A stretch of DNA of 64,000 nucleotides, taken from NCBI RefSeq assembly GCF_032062135.1, contig NC_092858.1:126978561-127042560 (forward strand), given 5' to 3'. How positions within the stretch are numbered: position 1 is the stretch's first letter; every line of letters begins with the position of its first letter. The notes under the pieces were generated by a model. The model searched no databases and had not been told where the DNA came from. It was given only the letters and a program-made list of their open reading frames with translations. Shown here in pieces: positions 10,367 through 23,729 of this stretch. Source of the stretch: Pyxicephalus adspersus. Its lineage: Eukaryota > Chordata > Amphibia > Anura > Pyxicephalidae. Made by a program: the position numbers and the translations under genes.

Positions 10367-11482
10367 CTACAGATGATGTGGTGGAGTGCCAGCCGGGGTT
10401 AAGGTGTGGCCCGAGGGTTGAGCCTGAGGGTCGCTTACAGATGGAGAGGGAGCTGGAGGAGAACTTTTTTGTAGGTGACTAGTCACTGTGGCAAGGGGGT
10501 TACGATTCAATGTGGGCGTCACTGAAGGCCAGTCTGGTAAAGTAATAGGCGAAAGCTGTAGAAGTTCCACCGGAGAGCTGAAAGTGTGCTTTCTGCCGCC
10601 CTTTTGGATGACCAAAAGGTACAGGTAGCCCCATTTATATGGTATATTCCTTTCCTTTAGCACACTGAGTAATGGTTTAATAGCCCTGGGAAGATCCAGA
10701 GTAAATTTCGATAGATCTAGCTAAAGTTGAAGGTGTGCGCCAGCATATACAATAAATTCAGCCTCTCCAGCTTCCTTGGTATCTTCCTTGGTTCTCTAAA
10801 AAAGCACCCTGCAGATGACATCTCTTGGTCATTGATGCACACAATCAATTTCAAGATTCATATCTGGGGACATCCCTAGGAGTGAAGCAAAAATAGAACA
10901 AACCGCTGTGGCGAGCTTTGAATTTGGGATAGACTCCGGAAGGCGCCTGATGCGAATATTATTACGCCGGTTACAATTTTCGGCGTCATCATGAAGCAGA
11001 AAAACCATGTTAAGTTATGCCTCATGGTGTTCCAGGATCGCACTGTGGGATGACACTTGAGTGGATAATTCAGCACATGTAGCTTGCAAAGAGAGGGTAG
11101 TATTGGTAACTTGATGCAACCACTGCTGCATAGCTTGAAATTCAGATTTGCAACTTACCTCTAATTTACAGATACTAGATTCCGGATCATGCCTAGTAGG
11201 TAATTCTCTGAGATATGCTTTTCAATCCCAGGTGTCTTCATCATCTGATTGGGAGGCCCTGGAGAAAGGGGAATCAGCCATGCTTCAGGGAATGTAAGGG
11301 TTTCCTAATAGGGAGCCATGTGTTTCCTGATCCTGGGAAAGTGGTGGGGCCTCAGGGGCTGGGGGTGGGGGGTAAGGGCTGCTGCCCCTGGACTCCTGTC
11401 CCCTTGTTCTGCTGCCCACGTTTGCTGCACTTCTGCTCCCTGGTGGTCTTTTCTTCTGGGTCCCCTTCGCTTTAGGACCCAT
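10367..11482 (-). pseudogene. Tx1/L1-like ORF1 pseudogene
   Basis: Remnant of the LINE's RNA-binding ORF1 protein. The start MGPKAKGTQKK lies at 11482, followed by a proline- and serine-rich segment. A likely coiled coil (read as LHQVTNTTLSLQATCAELS, about 11060-11130) comes next. The RRM-like core is marked by NRRNNIRIRGLPESI (about 10930-10975), and the C-terminal domain by VLKERNIPYKWGY and HTFSSP (about 10575-10665). This order matches L1-type ORF1. Span is about 372 codons, normal for the family, but with stops (near 11286, 10834 and 10797) and at least one frameshift. Confidence 0.83.
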
Positions 11483-11550
11483 CCAGTGGGGCCACTGTCA
11501 GCAATAGAACCCTGGCAAGGGGTTCTAACCATTCCTCATTAAAAATGGTT

Positions 11551-14030
11551 TAGAAATACTTTAGCTAGTCTTTAGCTATATTCTAGGGCAATGTCACCCA
11601 AGCCATTGTTTTAGTAGTAAATCCATCTGATGCTATCCCTTTATCCCTCATTCTAATTTTAAAGCCTGAAGCAGACACTTCATCACATTATAAAAGATAT
11701 GGCTATTCCCTTTAAATAATGAAAATTTTAAAGAGAATAGCCACATTACCGAGGCAGTAAAGACTGAAGGGGAAACCCGCAGCCTTCTAGGATACTTGCA
11801 TCACTTATCCAAGTGGGCTGCGGGCTGCTTCATCAGTGCAGGCCTGAGAGTGGGCATGCATCACCAGTGGCTTTTCTATTGGGTAATGCTCGATCTCAAA
11901 CATGTGCAATAGGAGTTTGGGTGACTTGAAGTGGACCCCAGAAGGAAGAAAATAACAGCGCTCACTGTTGCGTTGATGCTGGAAAGGAGAGAGAAGCTGA
12001 GACAGCATGGTACTTGCTGGGATCAGTTTGGGGAAGGATTAAAAATCTTTTTTTATTCCTTGAAAATTTCAGAATAAACATACATAGATACCTAACCTAT
12101 ATAATCCTAACCCTAGCCACACCCTGAAGTCCTGTCTCCGCATGGTCACTAGTGCACAATGGGAACCCTATGAAAGAAGAGGCACAATACCTGTCTTGCT
12201 AAAGGTCCAGGTGTTAAAATACCACTGGTTTGCATCTTCCTGGCCTTTGCATATATGACTCTTTGGGTATGTAGAATACCTACTCTGCTTCTGCATGCTG
12301 TGGTTTGTCTTGGGTAGCGCAGATAACGGCCGTTCATGACCAAGCTGTATTGCCTAACTGCAGTAGAGAAAAAAAAGGTCTGGTCCTGGATTTTTTCTCT
12401 GGCTAGTATGTCTAGAGAAATGAAAACAGAATATTACAATTATTGGCAGGTAAGATGTTTCGCTCTTGTATATTTTACCTATGTATTAAACAATTTGCCT
12501 ATATTAAAAAAATTATATCCATTAAAGGAGCTATGGTGTGTTAATAATGCTCTTCCTTAATACGCACTGAAATAAACTTGATGTACACAGCCATTTTCCT
12601 ATACTGTCATCCTAAACATCTTTAAAATGTGTAGATTCTGTAAGTTAGAATATCATGGAAAACTGACTAAAACAGGTCTGAAATGCATTTACTTTGTACT
12701 TTATAAAAGTCTATAGTTCAAAGTTTGTGCCGAGAGGGAATTCATTAAACAAGATTTTAAGTGTGCAGGATTATAATGTTCCCTGAGAGGGAAATATACC
12801 ATTTCTAGTTTTCAGTAGGTGTTAAGGAATAAATGCATTTTTTTAGTGTTTTTTTAAAACACTTTCAACTTTTTTTCTGTACATTATTATTATTATTATT
12901 TGTTCAGCAGTGAAAATACCTGAAATTGCAAGTTAATACTGAACAGAATTGCAATAGTACATGAAATATACAGCTCCAATATATAATACACATTTCTAAA
13001 ATGTGTTTGTAAGGATTATAATAAATGACTTTCACATTTTCTCTAATTCTTTCCCACGCGGGTACATCAAGCCAATGTCATTGGTAACAATACATCACCT
13101 AGGGGTCTATTCATAAATGTTTTCATTTAACGTTCCCCCACCAATTTTACTTGTGAATCAAGTTTTACTTGGGATTAATACATTTCTAGTTGAATCCAAT
13201 GTGATAAAGAAGTTGGAGTTTGGGTAAAAATAGGAGAAGTTTTGGTTACATTTAGAAACTGACCTAAATGAGGGAAATATGGGGAAATTACCCTATTTTA
13301 TTTTTTTAGCAGCTGATATAGTTTATTATTTTTATGTGGATCCCAAAAAAGAACTTACAAACAGGCATATCATCACCTTGGATTTTATCCCTTCATATCA
13401 ACGGCACGGGCTTACAGATAACTATAGTGAGATTTTAGCTAAATAATTTTATCTTATAATAAAACAGTGGTGAAAGGGTAAACATTTTGTAATGTTTTTA
13501 TCAGTTTAGGTGTCATAGTTTTGAAAGATTTCCTCTCACTTCCAATGTAGTTGCTTGTTCAAGAAATAAAGGGAACTCCAAAGGGGACAGAAAAAAACAA
13601 TAAAAACAGTTTTTGTAGAAGAGTGTGAAAGGATTAAAACAAATTAGGTTTTTTTGCCATCTGTGTCTGTGTCTTTGGAAAAGGTCATAAAAGAAAGTAT
13701 AATCTAAGATAAAAGAGTTTTGGACATAACATTACTGTTTCCAGCACCCCAAAGCTGTCATAATCAAAAGGGTATATCAGGGCATTGCAGTAAATCTTTG
13801 CAATACATACACATTTCCCAACATTTTATCCATTTAAAATGCACCTTTTTGTCTGTCAGATTTTTTTCTGGAATGGTGTCAACCCTGTCAACCCTGTCCA
13901 TCCATCATCTCTTGGTAAACTATAGAATCTCCCCTACTTTAATAATCTCAATACCATAGGAAGTAACTGTTCCATAGTTCAGGACAGAGATCTGGAAAGC
14001 TGACTAGACTCCATGAATTCAACAGAAAAG
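11551..14030. other. unassigned sequence, possible repeat at 11690-12040
   Basis: No gene seen. A 16-bp inverted repeat with one mismatch and a 10-nt loop (GGCTATTCCCTTTAAA at 11701-11716 against 11727-11742) begins a less AT-rich block to about 12040 that looks like part of an interspersed repeat. The rest is AT-rich, with a short (ATT) run near 12883-12900. Confidence 0.5.
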
Positions 14031-14246
14031 TCCTGATTTATTAAAGATTGGTGAAGATATATTATCATGGGTGAACCTGGGTGATCTAGTAAATCTGAAA
14101 TGGATTTCCTCGGGGATTGAAACCATTTGCTAAAAAATTGCAAATGATTTTAAGAAATGCATTCCATTCAATTAAGCTAGATCACCTAGTTTCACCCATG
14201 ATAGTCTTTTATCTTCAGATTTGGAGAGCTTTAATAAATCAGGCCT
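14031..14246. mobile_element. palindromic MITE (GGCCTGATTTATTAAAG family), copy 1
   Basis: About 216 bp with long imperfect inverted repeats: the left end CCTGATTTATTAAAG matches the complement of the right end CTTTAATAAATCAGG. The arms share ATCATGGGTGAA and GGTGATCTAG motifs, so the whole element can fold on itself. The same family occurs at 19780-20004. No coding capacity and no clear target duplication. Confidence 0.75.
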
Positions 14247-15134
14247 AATGTTTTATGTTTTCCTAACATTACAGAGCAAGAAACTAATTAAGACTAATTA
14301 CCAGCATTGATCAGAAGGGGATCTTTAAGTCATGATTTAACTACAATTTTAAAATATTTTTATGGTAGCTACACCTTTTTTGGCATTGGTGACATCTGGT
14401 TAACAACCAAATAAGGTACCCAAGAATTGATGATACCCAACGTGCCACTTCTATTGTCTTCTCCGATGGAGATGGTGGGTGTATTATTTTGACTGTGCAT
14501 GCAGAAACTTTGAGTCCTGGTGAGAATAAATCATTGACTTGACTGTGGTACTAATGACATCAGGTCAGGGACTGGCCAGCACAAGTTTTCCTGGTCCTCT
14601 TGCTGTACGATACATTTGTCTTTTCTAACTGTTATAACTATAGAAACATGTATTCCAAGTATGGTATATAAAATAAATAGTTATATAGCTTAAAATGAAT
14701 AAAAAATTTTTACATAGCACATTAAAGTTCAATGTGTTCCGTGCTTATTATAATTTTTGTCATATACAAACATAAAACCATAATAATTATTTATAATACA
14801 TGTTTTGTGTACCTATGTTATCATATCTAGACTTCGGTCAGTGGTATGTAATAGTAATTATGATTCAGTGCAGTTTTTTCATCTTCTGCTTCTATCTATA
14901 GTAATATAATGGCTTGTCCTTGACTCTCCCCACTGAGTTTCCACATTGTCAATGGCATAATTGGTCATAAAATTTGTCATAAAAATTCCTTAAATCAGAC
15001 TGTAAAACTATATCACAAATTTTTTCATATAGCTTTATCAATTAGACTTCAAAGCTGTGAGCTGATAAGATGCTTATTTTGTCTAATATGTTTCACCCTT
15101 TCTAGGCTATTATAGATGCTTAATACACATTAGC
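14247..15134. other. AT-rich spacer
   Basis: No gene recognised. 14380-14600 is less AT-rich but matches nothing I know. Confidence 0.5.
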
Positions 15135-15138
15135 TTAA

Positions 15139-15673
15139 AGTGGACTTAATTGGACTAAAATTGTTCCCCTACATAAAAGAGTAGACAACCCTCTTCTGTA
15201 ACTTAAAAATTAAAACATTTTTAGGGGGGGTTGGGGAGGCTCCTCCCCTTCTGCCCGACAGAATCAGAGCTCAGAGCCTCCTGGTATACACACATCACGC
15301 ATCCCAGCAGGCTTCTGGCTGCTCCCTATGACATGCTCAATCTCAGACATACACAGAAGGAGTTTTTTCTTCAACAGGGAAAAAAATCCTGATCTCACTC
15401 ATGCGCAGTGAGATTAGAACACTTTTTTCTGCAGGCTTCATACAACACTTCATACACTGCAGGCTACGTCACCCAATCTTGTGCCTGCCCAGTGCAAGAT
15501 CAGTGATGTAGGCATAAGGAGAATAAGGATAGCAGCGCCTGGCGCTTACCCCATGCCCGAACAAAGAAGGATTCCAGGACAATATATGACCAGATCCAGG
15601 GAACCTTTGGAGGGATCAACAGATCTGCAAAAGTAAAGGTGAAACACTTTTTTTATTTTAGTTTACTTCCACT
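15139..15673. mobile_element. TTAA-flanked non-autonomous element with AGTGGA termini
   Basis: The block begins AGTGGACTTAA and ends TTACTTCCACT, a short inverted terminal pair, and is bordered by TTAA at 15135-15138 and 15674-15677. This fits a piggyBac-type TTAA duplication. The inside (535 bp) is more GC-rich than the flanks, has A/T-rich subterminal parts and no transposase. A related right end, TTTACTTCCACTTTAAG, occurs near 48079-48095. Confidence 0.65.
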
Positions 15674-15677
15674 TTAA

Positions 15678-16314
15678 CACTAATTTTGGTTTCCCCATTT
15701 TCTGTCCTGGTTATGATGGAGAATATGAGAAAAGTTGTAATACTTTCACACTACTCAAAACTAAACATTTTGGCTTTAGATACAATAAAAAGAACATTAT
15801 GGTAGCAAAGCCTCTAATGGGAGTAGCCATTCTTCTACACTTGGCTGCACAGGCAAGTGATGTTAAACTCGCTTAGCACTACTAAGTGAGTCCTAAACTA
15901 GTATAAAGTATTAGGAACATAAATGTAAGTATGAGAGTAAAGGTTGAGGCCATATTTATGGTTATGCAAGCAATACAGTAGAACAGAATATGGCAGGATG
16001 TCTAGATACCAGCATGCCGATCATAATTTCATCCCATGCTTTTACTGTTTTTACAATATGCATTTCTTACATAACTAGGTGGAGCGAGTTAGTCCACCCG
16101 ATACTACTGGCAGTAAATATAGCAATAAATTCTGCATTTCCTGCAAGGTACTATTAAAAAAGAAGTTAACACTATTTGTTCAGTCTGCCCCTACTATCCA
16201 TCTTGGGGCAACATCCAGATCCAAATCCATAGATCCAATGTAACGTTTCCACTATATAAAACACATGGTTTTGAACTGAGTTCTTTTTTTATCTGATCTT
16301 TACATCTTTCTTGA
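15678..16314. other. AT-rich spacer
   Basis: No gene or repeat recognised. Confidence 0.5.
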
Positions 16315-16490
16315 CCTTAAAGCAGAACTAGTTCCACTTTGAAAATTAGCAATTAGGCAGGTCTTTATTACAGAAAGGGAGAGGCATTGTCTCTTATACC
16401 ATGCCTGGTATGTGCCAGGTACTCAATAGGCAGGAGTTGTGTCATCCAGGCCTGGCAAATCAAAATGGCCAAAGATCAAAACAAACAAGA
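16315..16490. repeat. interspersed repeat, copy 1 (related to 34345-34570)
   Basis: Shares, in the same order as 34345-34570, AGAACTAGTTCCACTT-like ends, ATTAGGCAGGT, TTACAGAAAGGGA, GTCATCCAGGCCTGGC and AATGGCCAAAGA. It starts at TTAAAG like the TTAA-type element above and may be a shorter relative. The short frame through it is not a gene. Confidence 0.6.
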
Positions 16491-19123
16491 GAGAAGAAGG
16501 AAACGATCACATACCTGTGACAAAATGGGGATAGATTTGCATATAATTTGTAATACATATATCATATTAGCAAAGCTGTGGTGGTATGTAGGGAATATAC
16601 TAGTACACATATGTTACTGTGCTCAGTAAACAGTAAGGAAAAAACTGTGGCATATATAATCAATACTTATTGAGCTAATTACCCAAGGTTTTATAGGTAT
16701 CAATTGAGTTTCTTATGTTCATAGACTTATTGCTTACATAGAGCAACAGTACCAAAGCACAACTGTAGTCACACTTTTTAAAACGAAGAACGATTGGAAC
16801 TGTTTCAGGTTTCAGGTGTCCAAGTAACAGCAGGACCAGATTTTAGGTAGGCAAAATTATTGGGACAGAAAAACAAGTATGGCAATAAAGTCTAGACCAA
16901 AACATGTAAACTTTGCATAGTGTAGGTAAAAAATGTTTTGTGACAAAGTTTCTATCACTAGTCCTACTGACTTCCTTTTACTGGGACAGAAAAATATAAA
17001 AAAGATTCCTATTGGATACTAATAGACTGCAATAGGAACCTCAGAGAGGTTGTAACTCTTCCATATGCCCCTGCATGAGTCTCTAATAGTTGGTCACTAG
17101 ATAATGCTAAACAAAACTCATCTGTTCTTATGAAAGATTTAAACTCTGGGTTAGAAGAGTAAAAACTTGCCTGTAGTGATGACTGTAACCAGAATTCCAT
17201 GGCATCTGGTAAATGGATGAATTGACTAAACACAGGATGCTTTAGGATCCCCACGCTTCTGTAGCATAGATGAGAGTTTTTAGTTCTTTTTCATGACTTA
17301 TTATTAATTAATATATTATTATGTTTACACCACTTGTTCTTTCCCTCTGAATCCTTCATCAATACTGATAATTATTCCTTTGTTAAGCTGCATTAAACCC
17401 TGCCGGTGAGCCCAGGCCATCATGGACCACCCCCTAGGTGAGCATAGAGGGCTAGGACCCTATCCTATGGAATCTCAACGAGATACACATTCAGAATACT
17501 TAAAGTAGTACTTACTGTCAAGAATAAAACATGGTGTTTTAGAACTCTTATTTGTCATAAACACTGGACAAAAATGCTGTGACTTCTATCGGAAAATAGC
17601 AGATGCTGTGTGACAACAAAACAGGATCTACAAGGTCCAACCACTATGCTGTAAAATTAAGCAGAAAGCAAAGTCTTTTTATATCATTAATGGTTATTCT
17701 GTGTGCATATATATAATCATAACCTATGTATAGAAGGGGTGTAAAAGTAACAGCAAACAGTTATTATTTATGTTTACCTGAACTTATTTATGTTTTTATC
17801 TGTAGCAACAGGGTGTTGTGCCATGTTGATCAGACCATATAACTTAGAAACATGTGACAAAGTTTTGTCCCTGTCTCTGTTGTGCTCATACATTTTCAAC
17901 TCTTTACATCGGAGACTATGGATTAGCAATGTCAGGACACAGGCACTGTTTTCATCATCAGGAATCTCACCCTGAGAAATGGTATTCAGCTGTAGTACTT
18001 GTAGATGGTAAGCGGCTGCAAACAGGCTGTATACAACCAGAAACATTAATGTGTAACAAAAGATTACAAATATGAAAAATTATGAAAATATGAAATTGTA
18101 TTTAAAACAAGCGCAATTGTATAAGACATGATATGATCTAGACTTTTTCACTTATATATAACTTATGTATAAATTTAAACAGGTATTGGAGGTGAGCAGG
18201 AAAACAAGAGGTTCTTTAACTACATTTCCAATTTAAGATATACAGGCAGCTAGAAAGAAATGTATATCTGACCATTTGGTAAAGTTATTTCTTTTTTTTA
18301 CATTTAAAACTAATGTACATTTGTGAGATAAAGAATAAAAAGTATTAAATAATAAAAAAATAAATAAAAAATAAGTAATTTGTCAGTTTTTCTTAAAAGA
18401 TTATGACCTTTGTCTTTTAATTAGTTCCTGGAGTTGTATATCATGTTTATAGTATATGGAAATACCCATGAGCTATTTGCTAAATGTCATAAAAGGAAAG
18501 ATTGGTGCTGTCTCTATAATTTGTGACGATCTCAGACTCCTGAACACAGTTCAGGACACTCTTTTCTAAAACAAATATATATGCATATATTTATCTATCT
18601 GGCTGGTACTAATTTTAAGGTTGTCATCATTGACTCATTGTAGCTCTTTCCTCCCAAAAAAGGATGCATCTCCCTTCCGACCGCAGAAAAAATGTGAAAC
18701 ACCATTCAGCCCTTTCCTGATAAAATGGAATCTTAGGTACGAGAGTTAGTGAGGAAGTGTGCTCATTTCCATCTGGAAGTGTGACTCACTGTGAATTGGC
18801 ATTTTTACTGCCTGAATCAGAGCTGTCGAAGAAGTCAGTTCTTGGACAGTTTTTCTATATCATTAATCACATGGAAAGAAATTATTTTCATATGGTGTCC
18901 ACATAAGAAAGTGTACAGAATGTCTACATGAACGTAAGGTTTCCATAGTTATAGAAAACAAACCACAGCGTAAATTTAGCAAGGGTCACATCAGAACAGT
19001 GGACTGCTAGCTACATAGGGATTGCTTTAGGTTAATTGCAGGAAAGTGTCAGGTTTTATGTTAATGACTTAATAACTACGAATTTTCTATGTTGTGTTAT
19101 ATATAGGTTGATATATATACCGG

Positions 19124-19154
<31 letters not shown>

Positions 19155-19779
19155 TAGAGGGAGACAAGAGACAGGGAGATTTTTAAACCATAAATAATAC
19201 AATTACAGGTACCCACAACCATTTTAGACATTTTGTACAAGCATACTGAAATAGATGAGATGTGAAACACCAGACCACAAAGTATTTGTTTGTGTTTTCT
19301 ACAAAATAGTTTATCAATTATTCCTCTTAGTTATTCAAAAATTATTTTGCTTAACATTTATTTTTTCTTATACCGCTGACATCCGTTTCTCCCTGGTGCC
19401 TATAATGTTATTGTCACTTATTGGTTTTTGCCACTGTCAATGGAGCCTTTAGAACCACAAAGAACCCTGCAAATGGTAACCCAATGAAAAGTGTCTATAT
19501 TACCTAGCAGTGACATGTACACCCAGAGAAAAATGCTCCCACTAAGCAGTTAAGAAAAGAGCTATTAATTGTAGGGGATACATGTCCAGGGTGGATTGCC
19601 ACATTACTATATTTTGTGAAATAGAGCTGTTTGCAAAGTATAACTCCCATGGCTTCCTGGTAGGTTAGCTGTTCCAATTTTTTATCTTTATGATGGGGAG
19701 TCCAACCATTCTTCACTTTGTTAGTATCATGGAGCCAGTTATTTTTTATGAAAAAGGTGTTAAAATATTGTTAGTCATT
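16491..19779. other. AT-rich spacer with one less AT-biased block
   Basis: No gene seen. 18595-18880 is balanced in composition and contains TGACTCA and CATCTGG motifs; it could be a regulatory element but nothing shows this directly. Confidence 0.45.
19111..19150. repeat. (TA)n microsatellite
   Basis: An uninterrupted TA run after a perfect ATATATACCGGTATATAT palindrome. Confidence 0.95.
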
Positions 19780-20004
19780 GGGTCTGATTTATGAAAGCTC
19801 TTCAGGACTAGAGAAGATAGACCATTATGGGAGAACCTGGGTGATCCAGCAAACAGGGAATAGATTTAGTCCAGGATTGAAAATATTTGCCAAGTAATAG
19901 CACATGAATTATAAGATATCCAATCTAAATTTGCTAGACCACTCATGTTCACCCATGATATTCGATTTTCCCCAGCTTTTGTGAACCTAAATAAATCAGG
20001 CCCA
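19780..20004. mobile_element. palindromic MITE, copy 2
   Basis: About 225 bp with GGGTCTGATTTAT and its inverted partner ATAAATCAGGCCC at the ends, and arms carrying GAACCTGGGTGATCCAGC and GTTCACCCATGATAT. Same family as 14031-14246, independently diverged. No coding capacity. Confidence 0.75.
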
Positions 20005-20129
20005 CTTTGAAAGGGTGGATTGGTTACGTGATGAATGGAAGAAAATTTTTCAAATACCTGTTGATACTGATTGAAATCAATAAGAATATTCGTTTTGCCA
20101 CATAAATTGGTCATTAGCTTGTGTTTAAC

Positions 20130-20205
20130 ATGTTTATATAGCACCAATATAATACACAGGACTTTACAAAGTTCATAGTCATATCACTAACTGTCCCTCA
20201 TAAGA
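20130..20205 (-). repeat. fragment of a SINE-like repeat 3' region
   Basis: TTTATATAGCACCAATATAATACACAGGACTTTACAAAGTTCATAGTCAT-type sequence, read in pieces, matches 51436-51500 and the inverted form of the tail at 34640-34806. A short minus-oriented remnant. Confidence 0.6.
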
Positions 20206-23200
20206 GCTTAATGTTTTTGGAATGTGAAAAGTAACCAGATCCTACAGAGAAAATCCACACAACCATGGCAAAGAACAGATTGATTTGGAAATGGAACTTT
20301 ATTTATGTAAGTGAAAGTATGACCCACTATGCCATACTATGCCACCCAAAAACTTCACCTATCTTTCTGTGGAGAGTGGTGTGATAATAGCAGATTGTCT
20401 TGTTTGAGCAAATCTAGAATATTAGCTGCGGAGTGAGAAAATGACAGCTAGCACTGGGCTCTGGTCATACACCATAGTGTACACAGTCTGTGAATGGTAG
20501 AACTGATGATGATCAAGTAATGGTACTGGATGGGAATGGATTTGATTCCACTGCATTTTGAATAATGGTGACAATGAAAGGTCAGCACCAGGCTACTAAT
20601 CATTGTGCTATTGCTATTCCATAAAATAAATGGTTGTGTAAAAATAGTAGCACATCAAAAGACACCTGGAAGTAAACCTTCACCTCCATTAGTCCAAACC
20701 ACCTTTTACAAAGTGATCAAGGTCAAATAATTTTTACTAAGTTTGACTTGATAACTGGTTATTTTTGTTCTGGGTATTTCATGTATTTTTTAGTATATTT
20801 ATTAATTTTGAATATTAAGTAATCAATTTTGTTTTCTAATAATTCATTGTATATCTTTTTACTTTGGTATTCTATAAAGACCTGAAGTATGTGAAGTCAT
20901 GTTTGTCCATTATGTAATTTTTTAATATCAAATACAGACATATTTTATAGATATATTAAATACATATTTTTTCATGTTTCTGGTGCTATATAAATCCTGT
21001 TTTTTATTATTAATAATACAATTCAAAAGCACCAAGGATGGTAGAAATTCTTAGGCCTATAAACTTAGATATGACTTTTTGAATATCTATCTACTCATAG
21101 CACCTTGTAAAACTTTTGTTTTTTTTTATGGTAAAACACTGCAAAATTCTCCATCATTTCTATACCATTTATATTTATAAATTAATTTTTCGTGATATGC
21201 CAATAAAAGTATTTCCCATTAAAAAAAAGTGGTAATATGCTGCCTGCATACATTATGACTTCCTGAGTGCTGGATACTCATAGTTTACACAGGTGATAAA
21301 CAGTTCCCTAAGGAAACTGCAACTGCCTAACAGGTGGCTTTACCAGTGAATCATTAAGATAACTGCCACATTTACTGAATAAAACCCACACACAATGGAT
21401 TATTGTTCTTTAGAAGGGAATACATTTAAACAAAATAATAAATTGCACAATAAATGTCACAAAATATTATCCAAGCATTTGGATATTTCAGTAGGCAATG
21501 CGGATGTACTTATCAGGAAAAGCAAGCCAAAACCTGCATCTCAAAGAAACTGTTAATTTTTTTTTTAACAAACAGGCAAATATTGGATTCCTTTTAAACA
21601 ATACATAAGCACTGTTTTAAAACAGTATTACAGGTCAATAAAACAGTGTTTGAACATTAAACACACAAAAATTTACATGATTTATTTATTCTCAAAGTCG
21701 TAATTACCAAGTACAGATTTATCACATTGAAAATGCAACCACTATCCTCCATCTACCACCACTTTATTTCATAAAATTATAATCTGGTGTTCCAGATCCC
21801 ATGCCATTCATTAGGACCATCTGTATTCAGGTGTAACTTGTCTTATTTATAAAGCTCAGAAGGCAGAAAATGTGCTCACCGCAAACACACAGGAAATGTG
21901 TTACTTCCAATATCATGAAACCATTAGTGCTAAAGTAAGTCAAAAAGAAAATCTACTTCTAATCAAATGGCCGATTTCCTATTCTCGGTTTGTCTGACAA
22001 CCTGGTAAATATTAGTTGTTTTATACAGAATGTGCCATGTGAAGAGATGATCAATATACCATCTAACTGACATAACAATAGCTGTATTAGGAAAATTGAT
22101 TGAAATAGCAGAATTATATGCAGGGTCCAGAAGCTTTCATCCCTATCAATTATCAACTAGAAAATGCAATCAGATTAGTTGGTTGAGTGCCAAACTGGTA
22201 ACAGCTCGTCGCAATTGTACCACCACTAGTGCCGATAAAATGAAGGTTTAGAGTATCTATGAGTCGGACAATGGATTTCAAATAATTGCCAAATTATTTG
22301 AAAACAATCATTACTATAAAGAAAATAATCTATAAGTGATCTGGATATCAAGCAACTGATAATTTTTCCTGGACTAGCTGACCCACCAAGGTATTGAATC
22401 CTAAATGCACAGATCAAACGTATCAGTTTATCAATTTATCAATAATTTTATAAGCATCTTTTACCTTGAATATAAGAAATACTTTGTATACCTAAATATT
22501 TTTTTAAAGTTTTATATAAAAGCTTTATTCTTTTTGTTTTGTATACCTTATTGTATCTTATAATTACAGTGATAAACAGATGACAATGCCGCTTGAAAGT
22601 GGCAGACTGTATATGATTATTATACCATGACTAATAAACAATTATATTATTGATATTTGGTTCCCATATGACATGGGTGGCATGACCTGACAGTGACAGT
22701 CAAGATGAAAGCAACTGTCAATGCAAAATGCAACTGGTGACTCTCAAACTAGGGATGTTTTCAAACATATACCTAGAATGGGGAATTGTAATATATAGAT
22801 TATGGGCAAAAAGGGGTAAAAAAAGTAATGTAAAAACTCGTATTCATTTTAATAAATCAGAAAGTGGGGAATCAAATATTTTACAGTTATAACCTGAATG
22901 AGTAATGGTAAAATCCCAGTGGGGACAATCATCAAAAGTGGGATTTCCACTCCCTTCCATTTGTGTCTTTGGGGCAGACAATGTATGTAAATATCACCAG
23001 TTGGGAAAGAAACAGAAATGTATTTTTTAAATGCCTGCTTAGGCTGAATTTCCACTATCTAAGCTGTGTTTGGCAATAGAATATAGTAAAAACGACATCT
23101 TTACCCTGGTTATTAGGCCTGCTTAAGAGTTATTATTTAACATGATACCTTTTTCCATGCCAACTTAAAAATTACAAAACTGGAGGAAGGACCATATTGT

Positions 23201-23692
23201 TCACTTACATGACATGAGATTATGTAACAGAATTTACAACAGTGCATACACATTTTAATGAGTTCTGTAGCAACATATATGTATAGATTTACTTATTTCA
23301 AATTCTATCTGACATTAGCTTACAATGAAACAGTCATTTAGTTTCATGTCATTTTGTACCCATTTCATGCAGGACTGATTAGGAAGATATTAGGTGCTGA
23401 CCAATATTTACCAATATACAACCATAATATACAATGGGAACTGAGAAAAAAATCATATACATACTGGAACAATATCTATAGCTGTTTTCAGTATTCAGCT
23501 ACCTGAAAGGTTCCCATGACCTCCAAACCCTAATAAAAGGGCATCACAAACAAGCAATATTTACTACCTAATAAAACAGGTATGTAGAAGTGACAGTTTC
23601 AATCAACCAATGTCTTTATAAAGCATGAAAAATTACATGATTGCTAGAAACTATCACAGCTATGTACCAATTTGATTGAGCAATTAAAATAG

Positions 23693-23694
<2 letters not shown>

Positions 23695-23726
<32 letters not shown>
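23695..23726. repeat. (AT)n microsatellite
   Basis: Uninterrupted AT dinucleotide run. Confidence 0.95.

Positions 23727-23729
<3 letters not shown>

Larger units (their letters stand above)
6100..11550 (-). mobile_element. Tx1/L1-like LINE, degraded and interrupted
   Basis: A non-LTR retrotransposon in minus orientation. In its own direction it runs 5' flank (about 11550), ORF1 (11482-10367), inter-ORF sequence, ORF2 endonuclease and linker (9040-7745), ORF2 C-terminus (7250-6575) and a 3' UTR ending near 6100, where AATAAA (complement of 6107-6112) lies just inside the A-rich end. The gap between endonuclease and C-terminus should hold the reverse transcriptase but is filled by a hairpin array. 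The inter-ORF region holds two further repeats (9310-9740 and 9756-10074), so the LINE is older than these. Both ORFs have stops and frameshifts. Target duplications were not found. Confidence 0.8.
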
